A stretch of DNA of 33,021 bases from Bacteroides sp. UBA1317 (GCA_002307035.1 DBTL01000053.1:16260-49280), one strand, 5' to 3'. Counted from the stretch's first letter, positions 15,836 to 24,648 are shown. Made by a program: numbers and translations. The notes: a model not told the origin generated them from the letters alone.

Positions 15836-17266
15836 CTATTTGTCGACTTTCTTTTCAGAAGTTTTCTTCATAGCAACGGCCTTTTTTCCAGGAACCTTCT
15901 CTGTTGAAACGCTCTTTGCAGGAGTTGTTTTTCCAGGAACAGCAGCTTCCTGAGCAGCAGAAACTGCCGGTTTAGCTTTTGCCGTCTTAGCCTGCAAATG
16001 TTCCAACTCTCTATGCAGATCAGCAAGTTCCTCTCCTTGATTCCGAATCGTAGTAAGCAGCGAATTCAATTCTTCATTATCTATATCCTCAGGATAGAGA
16101 GAATTCACACGGTTAATAAAGTCGCCAAGAATATTCATATAGTTGGTGAACGCATCATAAGCAGAGTCGTAGATTCCCCGAGAAAGAGCAATTCCTGTAT
16201 GCTTAGTGGTCATGAAACGGAAGTTATTGCTAGCCTGCAAATAATCCCAATCTTGCTTGATGCGACGATCATCACAAAGATAAACACGTTCGGCCACACT
16301 ATAAAGCTTGTTGAACGCCTCACGCTGAAGCACATTGCCCAACCATGGAGTAACATCTCTTTCTTCGTTTACCCAAGATATTGGATCCGGAACATCTATT
16401 GAAGACACCGACTTCGACTTCGTTACAATTTCCGTTGGCGTAGAGAAAGTAATACCTTTCGCCTTCGCACATGCAGGAAGAGCCTTCAGAAACTCCAAAA
16501 TATTGGAAGACAATGGTTGGAAGATTCCCAAAGCAGAGAGTTCCATGAAGATATTGATCACCTGCTCATCTTGTGGCAAAGAGTCTATCCAATTAATATA
16601 AGTATCAGCAAACAAAGGGTACTCGCTCCATTCCGAATTAGAGAAACGCAAACCAATATCATCCGACAGTTTAAAATCGCGCAACAATAGTTTAAGGTTG
16701 GGTGCCTGACTGCAATGATACATATAATGAGGGCTCTTCCAGCCAAGTATGTATTTCGCTCCTTCCGTTAGCATACCTTTAAATCCCATGCTCGCCACAG
16801 TAGCACCTATCCCATCGGAGTAAATAAGACTTGAATTGCGGAAAACTTTGGGAGCCTTGCCAAATAATTGCTTAATCTTATTGCTTTGACGCATCACCTC
16901 CTCTTTAAAACACTCTTCGTTGACCAGAGATGACAAACCATGAGAATAAGGCTCTGCCAAAAATTCACAGCAATCCGTATCATTCAGTTGATGAAGCAGA
17001 TCGATCACATCGGGAGCATGTATCTCCAGTTGTTCCAAGGCCACTCCTGAAATGGAAAGAGCCACTTTAAACGTACCTCCCGAATTCTTCGTCATATCAA
17101 TCAGCGCACTCAACGCCGGAATGTAAGAACGTTCGGCTACTTCGTTAATGCTTGCTTCATTGGCATAATCATCATAGTAATAGTGATCTTTACCTATATC
17201 GAAAAAACGATAGCGTTTCAGATGGATAATCTGATGTATCTCAAAATAAAGACAGATTGTTCTCAT
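15836..17266 (-). CDS. Glycoside hydrolase family 57 protein
   Basis: 476 residues. 'FEIHQIIHLKRYRFF' at residues 8-22 is the GH57 first conserved region (His11-Gln12). 'CEFLAEPYSHGLSSL' near 97 and 'FRNSSLIYSDGIGATVASMGFKGMLTEG' near 141 match later regions of the (beta/alpha)7 barrel. GH57 includes alpha-amylases, 4-alpha-glucanotransferases and branching enzymes; which activity applies cannot be decided here. After about residue 395 comes a short heptad-like segment ('LLTTIRNQGEELADLHRELEHL') and then a tail of about 50 residues dominated by Lys, Ala, Pro, Thr and Val, which looks disordered and strongly basic. It is the last gene of a minus-strand glycogen operon, 18 nt after the GT4 gene, and has no signal peptide, so it is probably cytoplasmic. 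Confidence 0.9.
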   Translation of the reverse strand: MRTICLYFEIHQIIHLKRYRFFDIGKDHYYYDDYANEASINEVAERSYIPALSALIDMTKNSGGTFKVALSISGVALEQLEIHAPDVIDLLHQLNDTDCCEFLAEPYSHGLSSLVNEECFKEEVMRQSNKIKQLFGKAPKVFRNSSLIYSDGIGATVASMGFKGMLTEGAKYILGWKSPHYMYHCSQAPNLKLLLRDFKLSDDIGLRFSNSEWSEYPLFADTYINWIDSLPQDEQVINIFMELSALGIFQPLSSNILEFLKALPACAKAKGITFSTPTEIVTKSKSVSSIDVPDPISWVNEERDVTPWLGNVLQREAFNKLYSVAERVYLCDDRRIKQDWDYLQASNNFRFMTTKHTGIALSRGIYDSAYDAFTNYMNILGDFINRVNSLYPEDIDNEELNSLLTTIRNQGEELADLHRELEHLQAKTAKAKPAVSAAQEAAVPGKTTPAKSVSTEKVPGKKAVAMKKTSEKKVDK

Positions 17267-17284
17267 ATCTATACTGTTTCTTTG

Positions 17285-18553
17285 TTATCTATATTGCTTC
17301 AAAACTTCATCGTAAATGCCACGAACCTTATATCCCACGTTTTCCCACTTGATCTGGTCTACTTCCTTTTTGCCCTCATCTCGAAGATATTCATACAAAG
17401 ATTGATAAGTGCAAATAGAATAGATTGCATCTGCCATGGCTTGAATATCCCAATAATCAGTCTTGATACATTTATCAAGAATTTCGGCACAACCGGATTG
17501 TTTGGATATAATAGTAGGCACACTGCATTGCATCGCCTCAAGCGGAGAAATGCCAAAAGGCTCGGACACGGAAGGCATAATGTAAACATCACTAGCCTTC
17601 AAGACTTCATATACCTGATTTCCCTTCATAAATCCGGGAAAATGAAAACGATCCGCAATGCCTCGTTCGGCAACCAAACGAATCATTTCATTCATCATAT
17701 CGCCATTGCCTGCCATCACAAAGCGAATGTTGCGAGTACGTTTAAGTACCATGGAAGCAGCCTCCACAAAATATTCCGGCCCTTTCTGCATGGTAATTCG
17801 CCCTAAAAACGTGACCACCTTTTCTTTAGGATTCTTTTTGGGAACAATATCCATAATCTCCTGAGATAGCGGAGAAACAGCATTATGAACCGTAGTAACC
17901 TTTCTCGGATCCTGAAAATATTTATCAATCACCGTTTGTCGGGTCAGTTCACTCACACACATAATGTGATCTGCCTGATCCATTCCATTCTTTTCAATGG
18001 CATATACCGTCGGATTCACATTGCCCCGACTACGATCGAAATCTGTGGCATGCACGTGTATTACTAATGGCTTGCCGGTGACCTGCTTTGCATGGATGCC
18101 GGCCGGATAAGTAAGCCAATCATGAGAGTGGATAATATCAAACTGTTGCTGACGCGCTACCACACCGGCAACAATAGAATAGTTATTGATCTCTTCATAC
18201 AAATTATCGGGGTAACGCCCTGAGAACTCAATGCATCCCAAATCATTGGTATACAAGTAGTTGAAATCAGCATAGATATGATCGCGCAAATCGTAATACA
18301 ACTGCGGATTCATGGAAGATCCGAGACGATTATTGACATACTCCCAATTGACATTCCGCCAAACAACCGGAGTGTTATTCATTCCTATTATTTTCAGAAA
18401 ACTCTTGTCCTCATCCCCCCAAGGCTTTGGTATGCAAAAAGTAATATCCATATCCTCTTGCAAGGCCATACCTTTAGTCAAACCATAGCTAGCTGTTCCT
18501 AATCCTCCTAAAATATGAGGGGGGAATTCCCATCCAAACATTAAAACCTTCAT
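17285..18553 (-). CDS. GT4-family glycosyltransferase (probable alpha-glucan synthase)
   Basis: 422 residues with both GT-B halves. The N-terminal half has 'WEFPPHILGGLGTASYGLTKG' (Gly16-Gly17-Leu18-Gly19, the donor phosphate loop) and 'IIHSHDWLTYPAGIHAKQ' near 150. The C-terminal half has 'VTFLGRITMQKGPEYFVEAA' near 243 and the E-x7-E motif in 'SEPFGISPLEAM' near 331. It lies between a debranching enzyme (10 nt upstream) and a GH57 enzyme (18 nt downstream), so a role in making intracellular alpha-1,4-glucan is a reasonable inference; the sugar donor is not evident. Its ATG is preceded by a good Shine-Dalgarno sequence, GGAGGGG, unusual for this genome where most starts have only A-rich leaders. 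Confidence 0.88.
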   Translation of the reverse strand: MKVLMFGWEFPPHILGGLGTASYGLTKGMALQEDMDITFCIPKPWGDEDKSFLKIIGMNNTPVVWRNVNWEYVNNRLGSSMNPQLYYDLRDHIYADFNYLYTNDLGCIEFSGRYPDNLYEEINNYSIVAGVVARQQQFDIIHSHDWLTYPAGIHAKQVTGKPLVIHVHATDFDRSRGNVNPTVYAIEKNGMDQADHIMCVSELTRQTVIDKYFQDPRKVTTVHNAVSPLSQEIMDIVPKKNPKEKVVTFLGRITMQKGPEYFVEAASMVLKRTRNIRFVMAGNGDMMNEMIRLVAERGIADRFHFPGFMKGNQVYEVLKASDVYIMPSVSEPFGISPLEAMQCSVPTIISKQSGCAEILDKCIKTDYWDIQAMADAIYSICTYQSLYEYLRDEGKKEVDQIKWENVGYKVRGIYDEVLKQYR

Positions 18554-18563
18554 TTTACCCCTC

Positions 18564-20504
18564 CTATAGATTATATTTAGACAATAGTTTCAGAATACGC
18601 AAGATCTCTGCCACATTCATGGCAAATGACACGGCACCGCGTCCTTTAAATGGTGGGTTGCCATCAAACAGTTCGGGCAATGAGCCGATGCAATGACTTG
18701 TCATTTCATCTTCAAATCCGATCAATTGACGCTCCACGAAAGAAATGCCACTCATCTTATAGATACGCAAATAAGCCTCCATATAAAATCCCATCAGCCA
18801 CGGCCAAGCCGTCCCCTGATGATATGCGCGATCTCTCTCCAGCTGTGTTCCCACATAATTAGGATTATATCCTCCGCTTTTAGGACTCAGACTACGAAGG
18901 CCTTTAGGCGTAAGCAGTTCTTTGGTAACAATATCGAGTACCTGTTTTTTCTGCACTCTGTCAAGTGGAGAATAATCAAATGCAACGGTAAATATCATAT
19001 TTGGACGTACGCTCCAGTCCATCATATTTCCATCTACATAGTCCAGAAGATAGCCATGCTCATTGCGAAACACATCCACAAATGATTTCGCCGTAACCTG
19101 CGCCTGCTCATCCAGCGAATCGGCAAGAACAGCATTTCCGCCTTCCCTGGACATGTCGGCAACAAAACGTAATGCATTATACCACAGCGCATTTACCTCT
19201 ACCACATATCCGGTGCGCGGAGTAACGGGAAGTCCATTTATGGTAGAGTTCATCCAGGTAACTGCCTTGTCAGTACCATTTGTATAAAGCAAGCCATTTT
19301 CGTGAAGAAATAAATTAGGATGCTTACGTTGACGAATAAATTCAATAATCTCTTGAAGCAACTCGCCATATTTTGTGCGACATTGTTCACGTGTCGTATC
19401 TCTGGCATATTGCTGCAAAGCCCACACCGCCCATAGTAGCACATCAGGATCGCCCATTTCTTCAATCTTATAATCCATGGGCTGCCCACTCATATAATTA
19501 CGTATCGCACCTTGTGCCGTCTCCATCACCTCTTCAAACTCGTCTCTCTCATCCACGGCAAGAGTCAGGCCGGGCAAGGAAACAAACAGATCTCTCGCCC
19601 TACATTTAAACCATGGATAACCGGCTAAAATATAGTGGCAATTCTCCTGCTTATTGTGAAATTGATGGGCAGAGTTCTTCAAACAATGGTAAAAACTATC
19701 GCGAGGAGTGCGATCGGCCACTTCAGCCTCAAAGGTTCGCTTCAATTGATGAGTGGAAGTTGCTGAAATACCAGCCGAGAAAACAACACTTTCTCCTTTC
19801 CTTATATCCACTTCAAAATAGCCCGGAACATACAGATCCTCATTAAAATCATATCCCCTCTCCTGCTCCTTGGGATATTCTATTCCCTTGTACCAGTCGG
19901 GCACAAAATGAAACTCATTCTTCTTATTCACCTGCATAAACAACTCCGGATAGCCCGGATACATACAAGTCTTTATCCCATTTTCCACCTCTTGGTATTC
20001 TCTGCTTGCCAAATCGTTTTGATGAGTATACTGGCGAACACTTCTAAAAGCAAGAAACGGACGCAAACGAAGCTTCGTCGCAGAGTGTGCATCGACTAAT
20101 GTGTAGCGAATTAAAATTCTATTCTCATAATGTACAAAAACTTTTTCTTTTGTCAGAATAACGCCTCCAACACGGTAAGTGGTCACCGGAACTTTCTCAC
20201 AATCAAACTCGCGAATATATTTATGCCCGTTCGGACTAAAATTATTCCCTTGATATTTGTGTAGTCCCAAATTGAATTCCGCACCATGCTGAACAACCGT
20301 TTCATCCAAAGAAGATAGCAGCACATGATTTTCATCGTCCAGATAAGGGACGGGTATCACCAACAATCCGTGATACTTTCGTGTGTTGCAATCTACAATC
20401 GTTGTACAATGATAAGCTCCCGATTTATTCGTCCGAAGAATCTCCCTTAGCAAGGATTCTTCTAAATTAATCATAAGAGTCTTGTCAAATCGTAAATAAC
20501 TCAT
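18564..20504 (-). CDS. Glycogen debranching enzyme (amylo-alpha-1,6-glucosidase, GH133-like)
   Basis: 646 residues. The N-terminal domain (about 1-240) is the bacterial debranching-enzyme N-terminal fold: 'LREILRTNKSGAYHCTTIVDCNTRKYHGLLV' near 19-49. The C-terminal (alpha/alpha)6 barrel carries 'YILAGYPWFKCRARDLFVSLPGL', 'WMNSTINGLPVTPRTGYVVEVNALWYNALRF' and 'GTAWPWLMGFYMEAYL', typical of amylo-1,6-glucosidases. It removes alpha-1,6 branch glucosyl residues from glycogen. No signal peptide is seen, consistent with a cytoplasmic glycogen enzyme. It is the first gene of the operon with the GT4 and GH57 genes, 10 nt ahead of GT4. Confidence 0.93.
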   Translation of the reverse strand: MSYLRFDKTLMINLEESLLREILRTNKSGAYHCTTIVDCNTRKYHGLLVIPVPYLDDENHVLLSSLDETVVQHGAEFNLGLHKYQGNNFSPNGHKYIREFDCEKVPVTTYRVGGVILTKEKVFVHYENRILIRYTLVDAHSATKLRLRPFLAFRSVRQYTHQNDLASREYQEVENGIKTCMYPGYPELFMQVNKKNEFHFVPDWYKGIEYPKEQERGYDFNEDLYVPGYFEVDIRKGESVVFSAGISATSTHQLKRTFEAEVADRTPRDSFYHCLKNSAHQFHNKQENCHYILAGYPWFKCRARDLFVSLPGLTLAVDERDEFEEVMETAQGAIRNYMSGQPMDYKIEEMGDPDVLLWAVWALQQYARDTTREQCRTKYGELLQEIIEFIRQRKHPNLFLHENGLLYTNGTDKAVTWMNSTINGLPVTPRTGYVVEVNALWYNALRFVADMSREGGNAVLADSLDEQAQVTAKSFVDVFRNEHGYLLDYVDGNMMDWSVRPNMIFTVAFDYSPLDRVQKKQVLDIVTKELLTPKGLRSLSPKSGGYNPNYVGTQLERDRAYHQGTAWPWLMGFYMEAYLRIYKMSGISFVERQLIGFEDEMTSHCIGSLPELFDGNPPFKGRGAVSFAMNVAEILRILKLLSKYNL

Positions 20505-20566
20505 AGTTATGCACTATTTAAAGGTTAATGATGTTTAAAGCCATTCTACAAAACGTATGTATTGCC

Positions 20567-20574
20567 CAAAAATA
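20567..20574 (-). promoter_or_regulatory. Putative -7 element of the glycogen operon
   Basis: On the minus strand TATTTTTG matches TAnnTTTG, about 63 nt upstream of the debranching enzyme start. A one-mismatch TTTG (CTTG) lies at 20592-20595, 17 nt further upstream, a little close. Confidence 0.38.
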
Positions 20575-20673
20575 CAAATTAAAGGAAGAAACAAGAATAA
20601 AAAGCCGTTTTATTTTTCGTTTTCAATGTAAATATTCGTAGCATTGCAACTTAATTACTGAAAAAGAGAGAAG

Positions 20674-21360
20674 ATGAAGCCAGAGTTGAAGAAGATAACA
20701 ATAGCAATGGCTATTCCATTGTTCCTTATTTTCATTTTATATACAATAAAAATACTAGAAGTTGGAATGGATTGGGACTTCACACAACTGGGAGTGTACC
20801 CGCTAAGCAGGAAAGGTGTTTTTGGAATTTTTGCTCACCCACTGATACACAGTAGTTTCCAACACCTGTTTGCCAACACCATTCCTCTGTTTTTCTTATC
20901 CTGGTGTTTATTCTATTTCTATCGGGATATAGCTCCTTACATCTTTTTTGCCATCTGGATAGGGTGCGGAACATTGACATTCCTCATTGGCAAACCCGGA
21001 TGGCACATCGGAGCAAGTGGAATCATCTATGGGCTAGCCTTTTTCTTGTTTTTTAGCGGAATATTAAGAAAACACGTCCCGCTTATCGCCATTTCTTTGT
21101 TGGTCACATTCCTTTATGGAGGCCTTATCTGGAACATGTTCCCCTTCTTTGCTAAAGAAACGACTTCTTGGGAAGGTCACTTGAGCGGTGCCATAGCCGG
21201 CACGTTATGCGCCATTCTGTTCAGTAATTATGGGCCGCAAAAGCCTGAAATATTGGAAGAGGAAGAAATGGAAACGCCTGAAACAGACGATGTGCCTCCC
21301 ACAAACTCGGATGAAGAAACGTTGAAGGAAATTATTTGTTCAAAGCTTCAATCAAGATAG
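20674..21360 (+). CDS. Rhomboid family intramembrane serine protease
   Basis: 228 residues with about six hydrophobic segments. The catalytic dyad is visible: Ser115 in 'GASG' (113-116) and His169 in 'WEGHLSGAIAG'. His64 and Asn68 of 'QHLFAN' supply the oxyanion-hole pattern (H-x-x-x-N). The protein should cut transmembrane substrates within the inner membrane. The last 35 residues form a hydrophilic, highly acidic tail, probably cytoplasmic. It is divergent from the glycogen operon. Its 3' end overlaps the convergent MarC-family gene by 29 nt, so there is no room for a terminator between them. Confidence 0.93.
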   Translation: MKPELKKITIAMAIPLFLIFILYTIKILEVGMDWDFTQLGVYPLSRKGVFGIFAHPLIHSSFQHLFANTIPLFFLSWCLFYFYRDIAPYIFFAIWIGCGTLTFLIGKPGWHIGASGIIYGLAFFLFFSGILRKHVPLIAISLLVTFLYGGLIWNMFPFFAKETTSWEGHLSGAIAGTLCAILFSNYGPQKPEILEEEEMETPETDDVPPTNSDEETLKEIICSKLQSR

Positions 21361-21928
21361 ATACGTTTGCTGTAAAAAGCCTCACGGATATAGCAAGAAG
21401 AATGATTCCGAAAAATTTGCGAATGATGTAAATCCCCCCTTTTCCCAGAAAATGTTCTATGCGACGTGTCATACGGAGAACAATATAAACCCAAAACATA
21501 TTGAGCACCAAAGCAAGAATAATATTTAAACTGTCATACTCAGCTCTAAGTGACAATAGAGTTGTGAAGGTACCCGGACCGGCCAATAGAGGAAAAACCA
21601 GAGGAACAAGCGTCACTTCCTTAATCGGACCCTGATTCTTAAAGATCTCTATATCAAGAATCATCTCAAGTGACATTAAGAAAATGACAAACGCACCTGC
21701 CACAGCAAAAGAAGCAATGTCTACATGAAACAGCTTTAGCATCATGTCACCGGCATAAAAGAAACCAACCATCAGTATAAAAGAAATAACAGTCGCATTT
21801 ATCGCATTCACTCCTTTACCCTTTTGAGTCAGATTGAGAATAATTGGGATAGCTCCTATGATATCAATGACGGCGAACAACACAATAAAAGCGCTGATCA
21901 TTTCCTGAAGATTAAATCCGGTAAACAT
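21332..21928 (-). CDS. MarC family integral membrane protein
   Basis: 198 residues from the ATG at 21928. It has six hydrophobic segments and the family pattern 'FIVLFAVIDIIGAIPIILNLT' near the start and 'VPLVFPLLAGPGTFTTLL' near 103-120, equivalent to the conserved P-G-T loop. MarC proteins are widespread; the original link to multiple antibiotic resistance has not held up, and no transport substrate is established to my knowledge. The frame is open for 16 more codons, but the -7 element at 21947-21954 lies within that extension and an AAGGAGGAG Shine-Dalgarno precedes 21928, so the shorter start is chosen. Confidence 0.9.
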   Translation of the reverse strand: MFTGFNLQEMISAFIVLFAVIDIIGAIPIILNLTQKGKGVNAINATVISFILMVGFFYAGDMMLKLFHVDIASFAVAGAFVIFLMSLEMILDIEIFKNQGPIKEVTLVPLVFPLLAGPGTFTTLLSLRAEYDSLNIILALVLNMFWVYIVLRMTRRIEHFLGKGGIYIIRKFFGIILLAISVRLFTANVSILIEALNK

Positions 21929-21946
21929 AACTCCTCCTTTTTTCTG

Positions 21947-21977
21947 CAAAGATAATCGATTTTTATGCACAGACAAT
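21947..21977 (-). promoter_or_regulatory. Promoter of the MarC-family gene
   Basis: On the minus strand TATCTTTG (21954-21947) is a perfect -7 element, with ATTG (21977-21974) 19 nt upstream as a one-mismatch -33. Transcription would begin only a few nt before the Shine-Dalgarno, giving a very short leader. Confidence 0.6.
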
Positions 21978-22067
21978 AAGTATTGATATGAATCATCTCC
22001 TTACTTAAGAAATAATAAAAAAAACAAAAAGAGAAAGGAAATAAAAACAAAAAGGGGCTATAATGGT

Positions 22068-22075
22068 TACATTTG
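22068..22075 (+). promoter_or_regulatory. Putative -7 element of the Crp/Fnr regulator gene
   Basis: TACATTTG matches TAnnTTTG and lies 27 nt before the chosen ATG at 22102. It overlaps the longer open frame that begins at 22063, arguing for the downstream start. The sequence just upstream (about 22009-22055) is an almost pure purine run. Confidence 0.45.
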
Positions 22076-22101
22076 TCTGCAAGAATAGAAAGATTCGATG
22101 T

Positions 22102-22815
22102 ATGGAGACAATGTATGATACCTTACTGCAACTACCTTTATTTCAAGGTCTTTGTCACGAAGACTTCACCAATATATTAGGAAAAGTAAAGTTACATTTT
22201 ACAACTTACAAAATAGGAGAAACCATCGTCAAGCCTGACATGGTTTGTGATAGATTGGTCTTTCTGCTAAAAGGAGAAATATCGTCTTACTCTTCACCAA
22301 AAGGTAAGTATTTTACCTTTATCGAGCATTTTGAAGCTCCGTACGTAATAGAAGCATATTCCCTGTTTGGAATGAATCTCAATTATACTTCTTCGTATGT
22401 AGCCCGTACAGAAGCGCAAACCATTAGCGTAAGTAAATCATTTGTGCTTACAGAATTATTTAACTATGATATATTCCGGCTCAATTATATGAATATTATC
22501 AGCAATCGTGCCCAGATATTCTACGACCGTGTATGGAGAAGTGCCTCTGAAACAATTGAAGAAAAAATTATCGATTTCATTCTTGCTCGTACTGAAAAGT
22601 TTACCGGAGAAAAAGACCTGAAAATCCGAATGGAGGATATTGGTGCTTATGTTGATGGCACACGCCTGAATGTATCTAAAGCATTGAATGACCTTCAAGC
22701 TCTGGGATTGTTTATTCTCAGCCGAAAAGCCATTCATATTCCGGAAATAAGCACTCTCGTACAGTGGAGTGAAGCACAAAGAAATAGTAAAAAGAAGAAG
22801 GTTGAAAACCTCTAA
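22102..22815 (+). CDS. Crp/Fnr family transcriptional regulator
   Basis: 237 residues from the ATG at 22102. The N-terminal part (about 10-125) is a cyclic-nucleotide-binding-like beta barrel: 'LPLFQGLCHEDFTNILGKVKLHF' opens it and 'LVFLLKGEISSYSSPKGKYFTFIEHF' holds the central strands. It lacks the Cys cluster of Fnr, and no clear cAMP phosphate-binding arginine stands out, so the ligand is unknown. The C-terminal 80 residues contain a winged helix-turn-helix ('RMEDIGAYVDGTRLNVSKALNDLQALGLF', about 180-208). Target genes cannot be inferred from position. The 3' end is followed by palindromic element copy 2. Confidence 0.9.
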   Translation: METMYDTLLQLPLFQGLCHEDFTNILGKVKLHFTTYKIGETIVKPDMVCDRLVFLLKGEISSYSSPKGKYFTFIEHFEAPYVIEAYSLFGMNLNYTSSYVARTEAQTISVSKSFVLTELFNYDIFRLNYMNIISNRAQIFYDRVWRSASETIEEKIIDFILARTEKFTGEKDLKIRMEDIGAYVDGTRLNVSKALNDLQALGLFILSRKAIHIPEISTLVQWSEAQRNSKKKKVENL

Positions 22816-22837
22816 TGTAAAGATTCCAGACATGCCT

Positions 22838-22940
22838 CTACAGGCCTTGTGAGAGGGGTTTGTTGAATGTCCGAGATCAGCGTGTTGAAAACGGACATTC
22901 AACACGCTGATCTCGGACATTCAACACGCTGAAGTTATAT
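22838..22940. repeat. Dispersed palindromic element, copy 2
   Basis: Same 103-nt element as at 13102-13204, same orientation. Here the inverted repeat is perfect: 29-bp arms 22861-22889 and 22898-22926 around the loop AACGGACA (22890-22897). CGGACATTCAACACGCTGA occurs at 22892-22910 and again at 22914-22932, a 22-nt period. It starts 23 nt after the Crp/Fnr stop codon. A separate terminator follows at 23009-23047. Confidence 0.9.
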
Positions 22941-23008
22941 CTTCTCCGAAAACTTCTTCATTTGTAAATAAAAAAGCATATCAATTTACACTATTCGTTA
23001 TCAGCCAT

Positions 23009-23047
23009 AAAAAACAGCCTCAACTTTAGCAGTTGAGGCTGTTTTTT
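23009..23047. terminator. Bidirectional terminator between the Crp/Fnr gene and guaA
   Basis: A perfect 17-bp stem, 23009-23025 with 23031-23047, around the loop TTAGC. The stem has A6 at one end and T6 at the other, so U tracts form in both directions. It ends 25 nt from the guaA stop. Confidence 0.93.
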
Positions 23048-23071
23048 TATGGTAGTATGTAGTATCAAAGA

Positions 23072-24595
23072 CTATTCCCACTCAATCGTTGCAGGCGGTT
23101 TAGAACTAATATCATAAGTAACTCTATTCACCCCTTTTACTTTGTTGATAATGTCACTAGACACTTTGCCCAAAAATTCATAAGGTAAATGAGCCCAATC
23201 GGCAGTCATTGCATCCGTAGAAGTCACCGCTCTAAGAGCCACCGCTCTTTCATACGTGCGTTCATCACCCATCACGCCGACAGATTGCACCGGAAGCAGA
23301 ATAACTCCCGCCTGCCATACCTTATCATAAAGTCCCCAGTCACGTAGTCCTTGAATAAAGATATCATCCGCTTCTTGAAGAATATGAACTTTCTCGGGAG
23401 TGATATCACCAAGTATACGCACAGCCAATCCCGGTCCCGGAAACGGGTGACGAGTGATCAGATGCTCGGGCATACCCAACTGACGACCCACTCTTCGAAC
23501 TTCGTCTTTAAATAACAAGCGAAGCGGTTCGCAAAGTTTAAGATTCATCTTTTCGGGCAATCCGCCTACATTATGATGACTCTTAATCACAGTTCCTGTG
23601 ATAGAAAGTGATTCGATGCAGTCCGGGTAGATAGTACCTTGTGCCAACCACTTCACATCCTTTATCTTGTGAGCTTCCACATCAAAGACATCAATGAAGC
23701 CCTTGCCAATAATCTTACGCTTGCCTTCGGGATCAGAAACTCCAGCCAGTTCGCTAAAGAACTGAGCACTGGCATCCACACCAATCACATTCAACCCCAA
23801 GCATGCGTAATCGTGCAACACGTTGCTATATTCATTTTTGCGCAGCATTCCGTGATCAACAAAGATACAAGTAAGGTTCGCGCCGATCGCTCTGTTTAAC
23901 AATACGGCGGCAACCGAAGAGTCGACTCCTCCACTCAATCCAAGCACCACTTTATCATCGCCTATTTGCTCTTTTAGCTCTGCCACAGTGCTTTCGATGA
24001 AAGAAGCCGGAGACCAGTCCTGCTTGCATCCGCACACATCCACAACAAAGTTTTTCAGTATTTGTGTTCCATCTTCCGTATGAAACACTTCAGGGTGAAA
24101 CTGTACACCCCATATTTGAGCACCCTCAACCTGATAAGCAGCGATAGCCACTTTATCCGTTGATGCAATCGTTTTGAAGTTAGCAGGAATGGCAGTGATC
24201 GTATCGCCATGGCTCATCCATACTTGCGATTTCTCCCTTACTCCCTTAAACAATACATTATCTTTGCAAAACGTATCCAGATGAGCACGTCCGTATTCGC
24301 GAGTTCCGGCCGGTTCCACTTTCCCTCCATTCATATAAGACATGAATTGCGCACCATAGCAAATGCCCAGAATAGGATATTTCCCCCAGATCTCTGTCAT
24401 ATCTGTTTTAAACGCCGTTTCATCGTACACAGAAAATGGGCTCCCCGAAAGAATGACACCTATTACACTCTCATCATCCTTCGGAAATTTGTTATAAGGT
24501 ACGATCTCACAATAAGTATCCAGTTCGCGCACTCTACGAGCAATCAGCTGCGTAGTCTGTGAACCGAAATCAAGTATTATAATTTTTTCTTGCAT
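23072..24595 (-). CDS. guaA: GMP synthase (glutamine-hydrolysing)
   Basis: 507 residues, standard two-domain GuaA. The class I glutamine amidotransferase domain (about 1-190) has the nucleophile Cys79 in 'GICYGAQ' and the His-Glu pair in 'VQFHPEVFHT' near 166. The ATP pyrophosphatase domain has 'LSGGVDSSVAA' near 218, and the dimerisation domain ends in the conserved 'KPPATIEWE'. It converts XMP to GMP using glutamine and ATP. It is transcribed alone on the minus strand from a -7 element about 30 nt upstream, and ends at a bidirectional terminator. Confidence 0.97.
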   Translation of the reverse strand: MQEKIIILDFGSQTTQLIARRVRELDTYCEIVPYNKFPKDDESVIGVILSGSPFSVYDETAFKTDMTEIWGKYPILGICYGAQFMSYMNGGKVEPAGTREYGRAHLDTFCKDNVLFKGVREKSQVWMSHGDTITAIPANFKTIASTDKVAIAAYQVEGAQIWGVQFHPEVFHTEDGTQILKNFVVDVCGCKQDWSPASFIESTVAELKEQIGDDKVVLGLSGGVDSSVAAVLLNRAIGANLTCIFVDHGMLRKNEYSNVLHDYACLGLNVIGVDASAQFFSELAGVSDPEGKRKIIGKGFIDVFDVEAHKIKDVKWLAQGTIYPDCIESLSITGTVIKSHHNVGGLPEKMNLKLCEPLRLLFKDEVRRVGRQLGMPEHLITRHPFPGPGLAVRILGDITPEKVHILQEADDIFIQGLRDWGLYDKVWQAGVILLPVQSVGVMGDERTYERAVALRAVTSTDAMTADWAHLPYEFLGKVSSDIINKVKGVNRVTYDISSKPPATIEWE

Positions 24596-24623
24596 ATAGA
24601 AGATATGTTTTGAAGTTTGCGCA

Positions 24624-24631
24624 CAAAAGTA
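24624..24631 (-). promoter_or_regulatory. Putative -7 element of guaA
   Basis: On the minus strand TACTTTTG matches TAnnTTTG, 28 nt from the guaA ATG. No TTTG is seen at the expected further upstream distance, which falls in the end of mscL. Confidence 0.45.
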
Positions 24632-24648
24632 CGCAAAATATCACGATT

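Noticed and set aside
22456..22920. Minus-strand 154-codon frame starting inside palindromic element copy 2
   Set aside because: Most of it is antisense to the Crp/Fnr gene, and its first codons come from the repeat itself; there is no sign of selection on the protein.
13102..22940. The repeated palindrome as a CRISPR array
   Set aside because: There are only two copies 9.7 kb apart, no regular spacers, and no cas genes.
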